A stretch of DNA of 64,000 nucleotides from NCBI GenBank assembly GCA_002633025.1, contig NMRB01002132.1, positions 30,133 through 94,132 of the forward strand, in the 5' to 3' direction. The stretch comes from Notospermus geniculatus. Lineage: Eukaryota > Nemertea > Pilidiophora > Heteronemertea > Lineidae. A program made the position numbers and the translations under genes. A model generated the notes under the pieces. It was given only the letters and a program-made list of their open reading frames with translations. It did not search any database and had not been told where the DNA came from. Below, one piece after another: positions 22,035-33,845 of this stretch. Within the stretch, counting starts at the first letter, position 1. Each line of letters begins with the position of its first letter.

Positions 22035-22700
22035 TGTTGTCTCTATGAGGGGAACTTTCTTTTCGATGACCAGCACCGCTGTCCATCAAGATGGTGGCTA
22101 TTGTGGCCATCTTAAAATCATTTCCGTCAATTACATGTAACTTGAGAATGCCTTCAGTGCAGATCAACCTGATATTTTTTGTGAGGGTTTGTCTCTATGA
22201 GGGGAATGTCCCTTTTGATGAACGGCACTGCTGCCCATCCAAGATGGTGGTACGTGGTGGCCATCTTGAATTCCGTTTTCACCAGTTAACTTGACAATGC
22301 TTTGAGCGATCAACCTGAAATGTTTGGTGAGGGTTTGTCCCTATGTGGGGAAGGTTTCTTTCGATGGCAAGCTCTGCCACACATCAAAGATGGTGGCCAT
22401 CTTGAATAAAGATGGTGGCCATTTTGAATTCAATTTTCATCAGATATATTGATAACCCTTTTTGAGCGATTGCCCTGAAAATTTTTATGCTTATTCATCG
22501 CTATGAAGAGAAAGGCTCCTTTTAATGATCAGGACCACAGCACATCCAAGATGGTGGCTATGGCAGCCATCTTGGATTCAGTGTCTGTCAGTTATCTTGA
22601 AAACGCTTTGAGCGATGACCCTGAAATTTTTTGTGAATGTTTGTTTCTGTGGGGGAAGGTTCTTTTTCATGACCAGCACCTGACCGCTCCCCCAAATGTA
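22035..22700 (+). repeat. Tandem repeat, five units of about 150-160 bp with CAAGATGGTGGCCATCTTG
   Basis: Units start near 22043, 22195, 22345, 22501 and 22645, each with CTATGAGGGGAA-like, GATGACCAGC-like, AAGATGGTGGC, CCATCTTGAATTC and TTTGAGCGATCAACCTGAAA blocks. Copies also at 49230-49520 (plus) and 52370-52745 (reverse). Confidence 0.87.
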
Positions 22701-22726
22701 CCATCTGGGCCACACCCAAAATACAG

Positions 22727-22869
22727 GGTCTCTGCCAGAAATATTTTTGAGGGCACTAATTTCTTCAAAATCAGCAAAACCCCATGAAATTAAAGAAAAT
22801 GGCCCTTTTCTGTTCTTTTGAGGGTACTACTTTAGTACCCTTAGTACCCTACTCTGGCGGAAACACTGA
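22727..22869 (-). repeat. MITE with CAGTGTTTCCGCCAG ends
   Basis: GGTCTCTGCCAGAAATATTT at left and CTCTGGCGGAAACACTG at right, interior AATTTCTTCAAAATCAGCAA. A plus-orientation copy at 51013-51140 and a partial one at 2100-2145. Confidence 0.75.
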
Positions 22870-23593
22870 CAACATACCAGTTGGGGGCATATGCCACGCT
22901 CTGTGTTGCCCTTGTGCTCAGTTGCTGTTGACCTATGGTCATAACCCTCGCTCCGCAGGCCGATATGCGAGGGGGGAGATATTTGTTTATTTGATGAAGT
23001 AAGGATAGATCGTTGACTCATCACTGATAATCTCACGGTGAAATCACATGATCGCCGGCACCATGTGTTCATTACACTTGACGTCTGCTTGCGACAATCT
23101 GTTTGTTGACTCATTCAATCTAATTTAACTCTTCAGGAGCGAAGCCTAATTGTATCAATGGTTGCTCACTTTGCCTCCCAATGAGAATTCAATGGGTTGC
23201 GTGTCTAAACCATTCAGATCTATTCCTAAGAATAGAATCTGTTCAGAACAGCTTGTGGTGGGGAACTCGAAGTCACAGCCAATGTGGTGATGCTTGTATT
23301 GTATGTGTACATTGGAACCTCTCTTAACGGACACCTCTGCCAGAAGGACACCTCTCTATTATGGACACCAAAATTCAGTCCCAAACTGCCCATTTCTATT
23401 CATTTTGACCTCTGTAATCAGGACACCTATCAATTAAGGACACCAACAACCAGTCCCGTAGGTGTTCCTAATAGAGAGGTGCCACTGTATTTGTGTACGT
23501 GAATGGTCAGTGCTTAGCATATGTGAGCTGCTCCAGCAAAAGCAGATGCTTGTCGCAGGTGATCATCATTGGTCATCAGTTTACTCACTATTA

Positions 23594-23900
23594 CAGAGTT
23601 TAAGAGATCACACGCTAATTATAACGTTGACATTAATGCAAAAATATTGTTAAAGGAGCACGGTATTGGATCTCCAATGCGTTATTTGACTGCCGACGTA
23701 GAGGGAGCCACCTATCGGTAGCAACACGAACTACAAAAATGCATTACAAAATGTACGCAGTAAATCAGGTCAATTCACCGACAATGTAGTTAGTCCCTGG
23801 GTTGGAGAGTGGTGCAGTCGCGCCAGCTGTCGAGAAAAAGTGGCAATACCGTGCTCCTTTAACGTAAATGTTATCGTTAGCTTGTGATCTCTTAAACTCC
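23594..23900. mobile_element. Middle element of the triple nest, CTATTA duplication
   Basis: Ends CAGAGTTTAAGAGATCACA and TGTGATCTCTTAAACTCC, with CTATTA at 23588-23593 and 23901-23906. A 6-bp duplication. Superfamily uncertain. Confidence 0.78.
23654..23858. mobile_element. TTAA-target MITE, family T3
   Basis: Ends AGGAGCACGGTATTG and CAATACCGTGCTCCT, TTAA at 23650-23653 and 23859-23862. It is nested inside another element at 23594-23900. Confidence 0.9.
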
Positions 23901-24332
23901 CTATTAGCACTGCTGTCCGCTACTATTGTAAACCTGCATCAATGTACATTTTCAGCTGTTGTGCTGCAAGGCCGTTAACCCTTTCCTCGAGTTGCCACAA
24001 ACGTCGGCTTTTGCAGATGAACAGGTCATATGCTCCTCACCATGCCTCTCTTTCCATTGAAATCAGTAATGTGAGCGAGTAGCAGAGCGAGAGTGCCAAG
24101 GACCTGTACCTTCCACCTGTAGGCATGGCTTATTCATAGTACCGGTAGCCATTTCTTTGACACCAGACGATCCGAGACCCTTGTGATGTCTACCGCAGTT
24201 TGTGATCAGAATATCGCGTCAGTTGGATTGGAGATCTGATGGGGAATGAAAACAGTAAACAGATGGTTCTATAAGAGTCTCTGGTATTTCCCCTACCATG
24301 AGCGTTAGTGGCCACAAACCACCTTGCCTTAA

Positions 24333-24742
24333 GGCGCAGATCCGGGGGGGGGGGGATTGGGGCACCCGGCACATGCCTCCCCTTTTGCCAACAAATCTGT
24401 AAAATTGACCTTGAAATTATGAAATTTGGAACAAATCATTGAAATTCACACAGATTTCAATGTTTCTGGCACAGTGCCAGGGCGTAACTAGTGCAGGGGG
24501 GGGGGGGCTAATGCCTCCCCAGAGCAAAAAGTGACAAAACGAATTTTTGCTCTAAAATGTCATTTCCCCTCTTCGAGCCAAGTTATTGTAGTGTCAGATA
24601 TGGGGAAAATGCATCTGAGCGGGTTTAGATTTTAGAGCAGCTTCACCCTTCAGACTTAATCAGTTTAGCTTCCTACACCATAAAAGCTAGCCACGCCCCT
24701 GAATGCGCCCCCTCTTTTCCGAAATCATGGATCCGCCCCTGG
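24333..24742. mobile_element. GGATCC-ended element interrupted by a GTAACTAG-ended element
   Basis: The outer element has GCGCAGATCCGG and ATGGATCCGCCCCTGGCG ends and shares AATCATTGAAATTCAC with the 38351 copy. The inner element, 24478-24701, has ends CAGGGCGTAACTAG and CTAGCCACGCCCCTG, with AGTGC left and AATGC right (5-bp, one mismatch). Confidence 0.8.
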
Positions 24743-25531
24743 CGTTAATTATGGTACCAGGAAACCATGAATTGCACGTCTTCGTAGAAACTATGCAACC
24801 ATACTGCAGGAAAGCTAGATCTTAAATTTGCATTTCATAGAGGGGAACGTTCCCTGCCCCCCTCCCCCCCGGCCACGTACCCTCTGAGAGTCACTTCATG
24901 TGAAGTAATTTTAGAATGCTCAAGAGAATTTGATGCCCGTGTCCCCATTGCATTGAGTCACAGTTTCAAATTACGCGGCATATTGTTGATTTCCGAGCCA
25001 ATCAAAATTACAGAATGCACGAATGCTGCAACGGCGTTTTCGAATAATGTCACATTTCGTCAAATTTCTATCAAAACCCCCATGCGGTGTTCCCAAAGTG
25101 ACCGCGGCATCGAATACCTTTAATCACCCCATCACGCGTTCTTTACAACCAACGTATGGTGCGGCAATCTGTTGTTGACTCATTCTGTGGCGGAATCCAA
25201 TTTAACAGTTTCGCGGACGTGGATTCGCAGTCACTCGTGTTTCCTTTTGTAATTTACGGCATCATGGGATAATTTGAAATGATGGTCTTCAGCTTGGCTC
25301 ATTGATTGTAATGATGTCTCATTTGTAAAAACGACCACTTTTTATGCGAGAGACTGTCATTCGATCTTGTCAGGTTTCATTGAGTTTACCCAGCTTTATT
25401 TGTTGTTGTCATGTGATACGGAGTTTGGTGAAGCGGATTGAACTTTGAGAGACTATGGGAATGCATTAAGCTGCTGCATTTTCTTGTTGCGCTGAGATGG
25501 CTTGCATTGATGTGCCATGCGATCATACTTA
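24743..25531. other. Unique intron-like sequence
   Basis: No repeat or clear exon. A weak exon-like 34-nt stretch (25402-25435) was considered and not called. Confidence 0.5.
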
Positions 25532-26019
25532 AGCAAGCCTAGCTCACATGGGCATGGTTCTGAAGGCAGTTCAACACGGTTCAAAACCGTGCTGAATCGC
25601 CCAAAATGACCGCGGTTTGGTTTGACACAAGTAGGTGAAAACACGGTGTGGATACAAGGTGGTGATGCGGTTGTCAGCTAGGTATACATGCAGTACGACT
25701 GTGGTCAAACGTGAAGGGTGATGTACGGTGTTAACACGGTCATGTACGGTCCATATGCGGTCTAGAGGATATTGCGAGGTGGCCACAAGGTGTTGGGGGC
25801 AATAACATGCTAGACATTTTTTTCAGCGATACTGAAGGGTTGTGAAAGGTGACAAGGTAGCAACTCGGCAGCAACTTGGTGATAATCCTGGTTTTGAGAA
25901 TCGCCGTGAACATTTCAAACATTTTGAAAATCCTGCAGTTCTAAAAACGAGGTGGCGGTCAATGGCGAACACCGTCACGGTGTCTAGGCGCCCTGAACCG
26001 CCCTTGTGTGAGGCCTGCT
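25532..26019. mobile_element. PIF/Harbinger-like MITE, complete copy
   Basis: 488 bases, same family as 3436-4055, with TTA on both sides (25529-25531 and 26020-26022). This copy is not interrupted and serves as the empty-site reference for insertions in other copies. Confidence 0.87.
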
Positions 26020-26530
26020 TTAGGAGAGGAAAAAAGTATCGTGTGTTGGACCAACAAGAATTTCTCATTTCTAGTTTGCTGAGATGTTGAGTGTTGTACT
26101 CTCCCCTTTGCTTCCAACACACCACCCTACATCTAGACATCAACGAGAGTTCGATGTTTGATGACAACAGTTCCATAGAGTCAGCTGTTTATTAAGGTTA
26201 ACGGCAAGATTCTCCAAGATTTGCTCAGCATGAGATGACGATGGTGAAAAAATGAAAATGTGTTCAAGTTTTGAAGTTCTGAGGCTGAATCAATCTGAAG
26301 AGCATGCAGCCTGCTGCACGCTGGGGAAATTCTCGGGTTATCTTTTGTCATTCTGTAGGATCTCAGGATGTGTGTCCCACAAAACTTCCGTGCAGCTTAT
26401 TGGATTCATCAGTGAAACTACAGTCTGATAAGTGTTAAACAATATCAACACTTGAAGCATTTCCAGGGGTGTTCCATTTGAGTTTCAGTAGTTGGCAAGG
26501 TATGTCATCCATGGTTTCCAGTTCCATTAA

Positions 26531-27025
26531 GCCTAGCATACCTCGGCCTTGCGACTGGAAGCAGCTACCGGCAATGGCGTTTCTGGCAACGGTTGGCAAC
26601 TACCTGGAACCAGAAGCAACTGATTAGGTGTTCGCACGCACCGGCAACGCTATTGCCCATCGTTGCCACCAGTTCCAGCCAGTCGATCATGTTCTAATCG
26701 TTGCGAACGGGTGGCTTCTGGTCATCTTCAGTTGCTTCTGATGTACGCGTGCTGGCAATGAATTTCCTCATTTGTGGAGCACACCTGGTCACGTGAATGT
26801 TTATCACATGCATCCTGCATGAGTGGATGGTGCAATCAAAAGACATCGACAATTTCTGTCTAGCACAGTTGCCTGTCCGATGTGTGCGCTCCAGATTGAA
26901 GACTGGATTGTGCCACTTGTTCCCGCAATGACCTGTCACAACCAATGTGCGCGAAACATGTACATTGATAGCGACTGTTGCGTTCAGTTGCTTCCAGTTG
27001 CAAGGCTGATGTACGCTAGGCGTAA
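26531..27025. mobile_element. MITE with CTAGCGTACATC / CTTGCGACTGGAAGCA ends
   Basis: Left CTTGCGACTGGAAGCA and right TTGCTTCCAGTTGCAAG followed by GATGTACGCTAGGCG. Related copies at 46268-46755 and 58790-59262 are closer to each other and contain several CTGATCAGTYGC units. Confidence 0.8.
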
Positions 27026-27138
27026 AAGACTTTATAATCAACCGATCCAGTTATTTAGAATTCCTATGAAGTTAACTATTTTGCAAACAAGTTTCAATCA
27101 AAGTACGTTTTGTTCGTCTTCCTGTATCCATTCGACAG

Positions 27139-27190
27139 CACCTGGGGGTTCAAACTGTAAGAGATCTCCTGCTGATGAGACTTCGCGAAG
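27139..27190 (+). CDS. Candidate internal exon, gene B
   Basis: An excellent acceptor (GTTCGTCTTCCTGTATCCATTCGACAG) is followed by 52 nt and donor CGAAG|GTATTG. Two frames are open: HLGVQTVRDLLLMRLRE (phase 0 to 1) and PGGSNCKRSPADETSR (phase 1 to 2). The first joins in frame to the 28646 candidate. It lies just past a transposon (26531-27025) but is not part of it. Confidence 0.36.
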
Positions 27191-28176
27191 GTATTGTCTT
27201 CTGTTGTGTGATAAATAATGCACATCTTCATTATCTTGTGGTAACGACATTTGCCAAGCTGATGTACTGTTGAGCTCATGTTCCCAAACAAAGCAGACGG
27301 GACTGAATGTTCGAAAACTACAGTTTTTGTGTGCAAAAATTTTTATTCCAGTAAATGCTCACTTGGACATCTTTCTTAATTACCCACAGGGGAACCTGTA
27401 AACAGTAACTTGCATCAGTGCATAAAAGATGCACATATCATGCATCAATCATGCCCCCTTAAGCATGTATCATCCTTTCTTAAAAGAAGCATGTTTGGTG
27501 TACTAATTAACATATTTCAAATGGTCACAATCATGCCTCATTCATACCTCATCATGCACCAAGTACAGGTCGATAAAGGATTTGTTGTTGATCAGTGATG
27601 GATGTTGCACAAAACACATTGCATCCATTTTGTGAGGGCATACTTACGCAAATGCACCTTTCATGATTCAATAATGCTTCAATTTCATACTTATTTAATG
27701 CATAAAATATGCATGAAACATGCTGTATTCTGGTAAGGGATCCTCTCGCATCCAGAAAATGATTGAATGGGATTGGGCCCTCGGTGGGGTTGGAAGTTGA
27801 CTGCTCCGCTCTCTTGATCAATGGTCGGCGGTACGACTGATACCGCAAAGCTTGCCTTCTCGTTGTAATTGAGAGCCCAACCTGCCTCGTCAACTGGCGC
27901 ATATCGCCTCCTACTTTATCCACTTCATCGTCTCTTCCGGATCGTCATCATCTTGCGGGAAATTGACAAAATGCCCGATATATTGTGTAGGAAAGATAAT
28001 GACTCGGCCGGATCCGCCGCATCTGACATACAGCTTTACGAAGTAGTAGTAGTATATGCGGCAATGACATCATTTCATGGGGGTCGGGAATTGTGCTGAG
28101 GGGTGTGACAAAGCCCAGTTCTTGGGTCCAATGATAAAGTCAGTGTCCAAAACTTCAACACCGATTTTGACGTTAC

Positions 28177-28267
28177 CATGGTGATCTGACTTGGGCGCCC
28201 CTTCTGGAATTGAAGCTTGCAAAACACTTTGTAACGCCGCTTGCAGTGACAATGGGGAACTGGCGTG
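28177..28267 (-). CDS. Doubtful exon on the minus strand
   Basis: On the minus strand, acceptor GCGCCTCCTTTTAG is followed by 30 codons plus one base to donor CATG|GTAACG. The peptide begins HASSPLSLQAALQSVLQ and ends EGAPKSDHHG. The frame continues open for another 38 codons past the donor. It sits beside the GC-rich CRE/NRF1-like cluster at 28270-28400 and could instead be 5' transcribed sequence. Confidence 0.22.
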
Positions 28268-28269
28268 CT

Positions 28270-28400
28270 AAAAGGAGGCGCTAGGCAACAACTCAGTTTT
28301 TTCACAAGAACGCATGCGCTGCGACATTGAAAACGTCATTGACGTCACGACGTTATGTGAAATGCGTCATTCAGAATCAATGACGTCGCTCTTCGGTCTG
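28270..28400. promoter_or_regulatory. Promoter-like cluster of CRE and NRF1-like motifs
   Basis: Within 130 bases there is an NRF1-like GCATGCGC core (28311), a full palindromic CRE TGACGTCA (about 28341), further CRE-like half-sites (GACGTTATGT, TGCGTCATT, TGACGTCGC), and CpGs at higher density than the neighbouring introns. Such clusters mark CpG promoters in animals. However, TGACGTCA also occurs inside several MITEs in this window, so the motif alone is weak evidence. Confidence 0.25.
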
Positions 28401-28645
28401 TTATTTACGCTAAAATAGTCAATTTTATCGATGAAATTCATCATGTTCCCGCTTGAATTTTCTTTTGAAAATACTCAGATACATTGAGTCAGTCCTATAC
28501 TTGATGATGGACGTGTAAAATTCAAAATTCAGTGGACTACTTCAGGTATATTTAGGGCTAGGAGTAGGGTGTAGTTTCAGAATTAAATGGCAAATAACAT
28601 TGGTTTGGCTTTCGACGTCATACTTTTAACTGAGTTGTTTGTCAG

Positions 28646-28802
28646 CGCCACGTCACGGAGTAGTTCCGCCGGCTCCTCATTGTGGTACACCTCAAGGTCA
28701 TCTAACTCCAGTCAACTCATCCAACCAGAAATCTCGATCAATCAACAAGATGGAGCTTGAAGCGCTGCAGAGTTGCAGACAATATCATGATCACAATCAC
28801 AG
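28646..28802 (+). CDS. Candidate internal exon, gene B
   Basis: A 157-nt segment between acceptor CTGAGTTGTTTGTCAG and donor CACAG|GTATGA. The frame entering with two bases is open throughout. It runs PRHGVVPPAPHCGTPQ near the start and MELEALQSCRQYHDHNH at the end, a proline/serine-rich part leading to a helical end. It enters in phase 1, matching the 27139 exon read as HLGVQ..., and leaves in phase 2. The link to the 30230 exon (phase 0) needs an unseen exon. The family is not recognised. Confidence 0.36.
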
Positions 28803-29576
28803 GTATGAAGAAATGATTTGGTAGCAAGATGGGGTGAGTCATTGTGTCTACACATACAATATCATCAGCAATGCCACCAGCTGTTTGCTATGGTATCGCA
28901 TCAAATCTGAACAATAACGATGTTTGCATTTGGTAGGAGCTAACTTACTTCATGGCGTGAGAACTCTTCCCAACTCTTGAAAAAAGGAGAATAATGAATA
29001 ATGAATGATGCAATAACAGTATGTTTATCAGTAACAAGTGGTCAATCTGTCATGTCTGTTGTTGCTGTTTGTTCTTGCGATGATTCTAGCCATGGTTACA
29101 CTACATAAAATCCCCGGGTTTTTTGCGGTCACCTATGAATTGAAGGGCTTCGAGAAACCCGAATCTCAATTTATCAGCTTTGACTTCGTTGTGACAAAAA
29201 ATGCCCTTTTTTGGCCTTAAAGTCACTCTCTGCCCTTCTTGCTGAAGGTAAAACACCCTGCCCTTTGAAATCCTGACTGAAATGCTAATAGATATTCTGT
29301 ACATATAAGTGTTTAGTACCAAATCTGATATTGATTGAAAACATTCAAGGATTTCACATTAATCATGCATGAGTTAGCTGTCTGATCTAACATGTGGGCA
29401 TGTGAACAAACGAATGTTTAACCGCGGGTATTTTTTTGAAGCATGAGTAATGAAGTTGAAAATTTCTCATTGTTAGAAAGTTGATGGGATTTCCTCTTGC
29501 TAAATGAGTCTTTTGTTAATTTGGATGGGTTTGGTAATTGTTTGTGTATGGCCTTCATGTGATGCACATTTAACCC

Positions 29577-30092
29577 AATGGAGCCCATGCCACCCTAAAC
29601 CGCCCTGCCGTGAGGCACCTAGAAGACCATGCTCACTTTTTCACAAAAATCCCTATCACCTCTAATGTAAAAATCAAAATCACTAATTACTGCTGGCAGT
29701 GCCACAATCCGCCATGTCTCCAGATGCCGATTCTGCCATAAACCGCCTTGACTCATTACACTGTTCTCTATTCAGCTTAATGCAGTGGCATTTCTGGTGG
29801 TTCTGGGCGGTGAAAGGTACAGATGGAAAGTGCAAAAAAATAGGTGGCTCTATTGGGTTGAAGGGGCCCAACAGGCAGCCTCTCCAGGCATTTCGATGCG
29901 CTCTACATCGGTCGGTTCGCATGAGAATCTAACTCTGACATGTATTGCTAGTAAAATACACTAAACACCAACACTTAACCCAAAATCTGTAGGTTGTCAG
30001 TTGCTAGTGCCACCTGTGATGAAGTGACTGCACTGATTTTGAGCCTAATGTATCAGCTGAGCGCCAGGCCTGTGGGCCTCTAGTTTTACAAA
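29577..30092 (+). mobile_element. Helentron-like 3' end
   Basis: Ends CAGCTGAGCG, AGGCCTGTGGGCCT, CTAG. The body includes AAAATACACTAAACACC, also found at 4498-4570. The left boundary is uncertain. Confidence 0.5.
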
Positions 30093-30229
30093 CTGACTTA
30101 ACCCAGACTTTTATCGTACAAAACTCCTTTGAGTTGGCCTGAAGTGAACTTACTCATTTAAGTAAAATCATCTCAGTTCTTCATGATTCCAACCAGAACT
30201 CAACCAAGAAAACAAGTGTTGTCTTGTAG

Positions 30230-30298
30230 CAATTAGGGTGCCACTTTGTGCAAAAGATATCTCAAAACATTGGGAAAAGGTGCAGTGATGAGTTGCAG
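30230..30298 (+). CDS. Candidate internal exon, gene B
   Basis: Acceptor AAGTGTTGTCTTGTAG is followed by 23 codons, phase 0 at both ends, and donor TTGCAG|GTAACA. The peptide begins QLGCHFVQKISQNIG and ends KRCSDELQ. It joins in frame to the 31182 exon, and together they read as an amphipathic, possibly coiled-coil helix. The sequence is unique in the window. Confidence 0.5.
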
Positions 30299-30825
30299 GT
30301 AACACTTGTCTGTTGGCAAATGGTGGTGCATTTTCCTTGCAAATGTTAAAACCCTGCTGATATTTTAATACCCTGATGGGTAAATGTACTCACGTACCCT
30401 GCTGGAGGCTAATTGTCTATGGAAATGGCTTGGTGCAGGTGGCTGTTTTTGTAGCCTTCAGGAGAGGTGGGCATCACAGGACATGAAAGATGGCAACGTT
30501 TCTTGCTCTACTGCTGGGAAAACAATTGAGTAACTAACAGTTCACGGTGAGGGTCTGCCAATCAAAGAATGGTTCGATATATGCTCAGCCTGGGGCTGCA
30601 ATAGGTGAAACTGTGTAAACAGACTGATTTTCATTGCATATGCTTGGTATGTAATAAAAATTCATGAATATTTGTTAATAACCAACCATATGCTGCAGAT
30701 CTTAACAGTTATCTGCCCAAGCTCGCCAAATGGTAAGTTGACTCAGCCAAAGCTTGCCAAACTACATTGGCAGCACAGCCAAAACTCACCAAATGGCAAG
30801 TTCAGACTTCATTCCATGAGAATTA

Positions 30826-31111
30826 TACAGTACGTTGCACGATTGACCTCCCTTCCACGCTGCGCACCATATGCGTACCACATGCAGCGTCATGCGCGTA
30901 CCGTCCTCGTATCTTCCGCGGATGTCGCGCCCCGTCATGGAAGGCACGTAGAGAAGACGTAACGTCATTCACCCTTGGTGCGCAAACGTCACGCAGAAGA
31001 CACGTGACGTACCTGTAGGCCTACCATACGCAATGAACTGAAGCGTACCTTCCGCGTGACCTATGCGGAAGGTATGCGGAAAAAGGTAGGTCAATTGTGC
31101 AACGTGCTGTA
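30826..31111. mobile_element. MITE with CAGTACRYTGCACAATTGACCT ends, copy 3
   Basis: TACAGTACGTTGCACGATTG at left and CAATTGTGCAACGTGCTGTA at right, 286 bases. It lies directly upstream of the 31182 exon. Confidence 0.83.
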
Positions 31112-31181
31112 TTTTACTTTCATTCCAAGCTGCCTTTTGTTTTCAATGTCCATTCCATCTTTTGAGCCATTGTTTCTATAG

Positions 31182-31309
31182 AAAATCACTGAGAATTTAG
31201 CTACAACTCGTGATGATCTCAACGACTGCGGCGCCACCTTACAGCTTTCTTATCTACAACTTGAGATCGTACCATCGACTACAGAATATGACCAATATGT
31301 CTTTATTTT
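31182..31309 (+). CDS. Candidate exon, gene B
   Basis: Acceptor GCCATTGTTTCTATAG is followed by 42 codons and two bases to donor ATTTT|GTAAGA. Only one frame is open. It begins KITENLATTRDDLNDCG and ends PSTTEYDQYVFI, with 57 per cent purine at first codon positions. Without splicing the next codons are TTG TAA, so this could equally be the last coding exon. Together with the 30230 exon it reads as a helical segment with two more cysteines. The family is not recognised. Confidence 0.57.
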
Positions 31310-31802
31310 GTAAGATAATGTATTGTGTACCAATACACGGCTGCTGAAGCCTGGGGGAACGAGGCCGCGAGTGCCGCCCTGAAGTCACCTTGTGAATCCT
31401 GTCGCCGCCAGGCTTGTATCACATTAAAAGCACCTGCATGTATCAGCCTCAGAAGTCTCCACATCTGCATGAAGATTTAAAGAGAGATTTTTTTGTTACC
31501 AACAACAAAACCTGTCAACAGTAATCTTCTATAATGGTATAACATGAATAAGTGGTGAATGAAAAGCCCCAAAGATTGATGGTAAGCCACAATGGCAGAC
31601 AAGTTGTATTCAATGACACCTTTGGCGGCAGCGGTATGCCACCTCAAAGAATTTATTATGGATAAATGAAGGAACGGTCAATGGAGGGGGCTTCAGAAGA
31701 TGGATGAGCGATAGAAGTGATAGGATGCGACGGAATGATACTTTAGAGGGACGTGGAGTGGTCAGTTTCTTCTTCCTGTTTACTACTGTCGTATATGATT
31801 AA

Positions 31803-32100
31803 AGGTGCTCTAGTTCGAATTGTAAACATTACGGTGTGCCACCTATTGTCAACTTCTGGTACTAACAAATCAGATAAAATCGAATTAAATCTCGCCTTTC
31901 CACAACTTTTTGTTTGTTTTTGAGCGTAAAATCATAAATATGTTTCGGTTACAAGAATATTTATCAAGATAGATATAAAAATAGATAACATTAATGTTTT
32001 GGTATACACGGTGCTGCCACCTGTCCGAGGAAAAATAACTATTATAATCAACCATGTAAATAAACAAACCGTAATGTTTACAATTCGAACTAGAGCACCT
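31803..32100. mobile_element. TTAA-target MITE, family T2
   Basis: A perfect 33-bp inverted repeat beginning AGGTGCTCTAGTTCGAATTG, with TTAA at 31799-31802 and 32101-32104. The perfect arms suggest a recent insertion. Confidence 0.92.
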
Positions 32101-33096
32101 TTAAGGGATCATCTCAATGTTTAGTGGAGCAGGAAGATCATGGACGTTGCCAAGTTTTCTGTAGGGGGGGGTCGGATTTCTTAAAGGCAGGATGTAGCGC
32201 CGCCAGCTCATGTGGCCCTTGTCCCGACAGGGGTCTGGGGCCTCCCCCAGGAAAATTTGAAAATCTAGATGCTCTGAGACGCATTCTGGGTGGGGCATTT
32301 TCAATTGGCCGTGTCCTCCTCAACGTGTAAAGCTGCTTTGAATGTTAGGGCACTGTTCGCCAAAGGGGGGTCATTTGCACCCCCGACCCCCTGGTGACGC
32401 CGATGAAGATGGTTCATTTTTTTCAAAGCCTCCTTCTTAATTGGTCTTGATCTCAATTCCTTTGACTTGTAATCTTAATCTCTAAATGATCTGTTCTTCC
32501 ACCTTGTCCTCATGTTCTGTAAAACAGGCATACAGCTATCAGACTCCACATCTTTACACAATTTAAATTCAATCTATAAATTCCTTGTTTTAAACTGAAA
32601 AGAACTGAAGCATCCAGCTAATTTTTTCTTTATGCATTTTGATGGTGATAAATGGATATATGCATCACGCTGTCATCTGATTCCCCCATTTTCGCTCATG
32701 CCTTCATGAAATTTGCTTTGGGGTGACAGTGGAAGCCTGCCTGGCAATGTAACAGAATGTTGGCGAAAAGGCTGCCCTGTTATTGGCACGAGTGTTAGAG
32801 CTCAGATGAGGCACTGTTGAGCAAATGTTTGGAAGCCTTCATGAAAAAAGGCCGTAGTGGACTTCTGGGCTGACCGCACAGAAAGTACGATAGTGCTTTC
32901 GGTGCCTATCAGCGGTTTAGTTAATGGGAAAATGCGTTATAACTAGCTGCCGATAGGCGTTGGTAGCACTATCAGACATTTTGTGCGGTCGGCCTTGGAA
33001 GACCCGCAGATAATGTGAGCGTGTGTGGACCCAGGCCTTTCCTTTTGAGGCGCGCTAAAATGTGCATGTGCCTCGCAAACAATAGAATTTTTATTA

Positions 33097-33845
33097 TCTC
33101 CCCGCTTTTTGAAAAAAGTCGGGGAGATATTGTTTTACCCTCCGCCGTCAGTCCGGCTGTCCGTCCGGCTGTCCGTCCGTCCGTCCGTCCGAAAGTGATA
33201 TCTCCTCCTAGACCGTTCAACGGAGGAGCTTGAAACTTTGGTATATATTAGGTACTCATCCACTATTGTGCACAACACTCTTGGAATTTCGATCCAACTC
33301 CCTGTCTTTCCACCAGGGGGCGATATGTGAAAAACACATTTATGGTCATTACTCCTAAAGTAATTGTGATAAAGTGATGAAATTTGGTGTGAAGGTTTAT
33401 CTGTGACAGCTTCATAATATATCGTACGGGTTTTGACCTTGACCTACTTTCAAGGTCACAGGGGTCAAACTTTAATAAAAACTAGGAGCCGTCCGAAAGT
33501 GATATCTCCTCCTGGACCGTTCAATGGAGGAGATTGAAACTATGGTATATATTAGGTACTCATCCACTGATGTGCACAACACTCTTAGAATTTCAATCCA
33601 ACTCCCTGTCTTTCCACCAGGGGGCGATCCGTGACAAATACATTTATGGCCATTACTCCTTAAGTAATTGTGATAAAGTGACAAAATTTTGTGTGAAGGT
33701 TCATCTGTAACATCTTCACAATATATCGGACAGGTTTTGACGTTGACCTACTTTCAAGGTCACAAGGGGACGAACATTCCTTAAAACCACAAGAAACATG
33801 TGAAAAACACGTCTATGGGCATTATTTGTAAACTATTTGTGATGA
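33097..33845 (+). mobile_element. Helentron-like repeat with TCTCCCCGC palindromic 5' end
   Basis: Starts TTATCTCCCCGCTTTTTG and a near-palindromic partner GTCGGGGAGATA, then (CCGT)n. Two 270-bp units follow (33190-33465 and 33490-33765), each with ATCTCCTCCTRGACCGTTCA, CCACCAGGGGGCGAT and a GACCTACTTTCAAGGTCACA block. It runs into the 843-bp gap. A second 5' end of this family starts at 63899 and runs off the window. Confidence 0.65.

Larger units (their letters stand above)
23533..24015. mobile_element. MITE with CCAGCAAAAGCAGACGCTTG ends, outer shell of a triple nest
   Basis: Left CCAGCAAAAGCAGATGCTTG and right ACAAACGTCGGCTTTTGC. It carries a second element at 23594-23900, which itself carries the TTAA MITE 23654-23858. 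The same family occurs at 11983-12508. Confidence 0.82.

Noticed and set aside
26359-26436. Exon-like segment after TTTTGTCATTCTGTAG
   Set aside because: Good acceptor, but no good donor, and several frames are open.
26823-27218. 131-codon frame
   Set aside because: Most of it lies in a MITE. Only the spliced 27139-27190 part was kept as a candidate.
30699-30732. 34-nt microexon with donor AAATG|GTAAGTTG
   Set aside because: The donor lies in a locally duplicated CTCRCCAAATGG block, and the phases do not fit the 30230 and 31182 exons.
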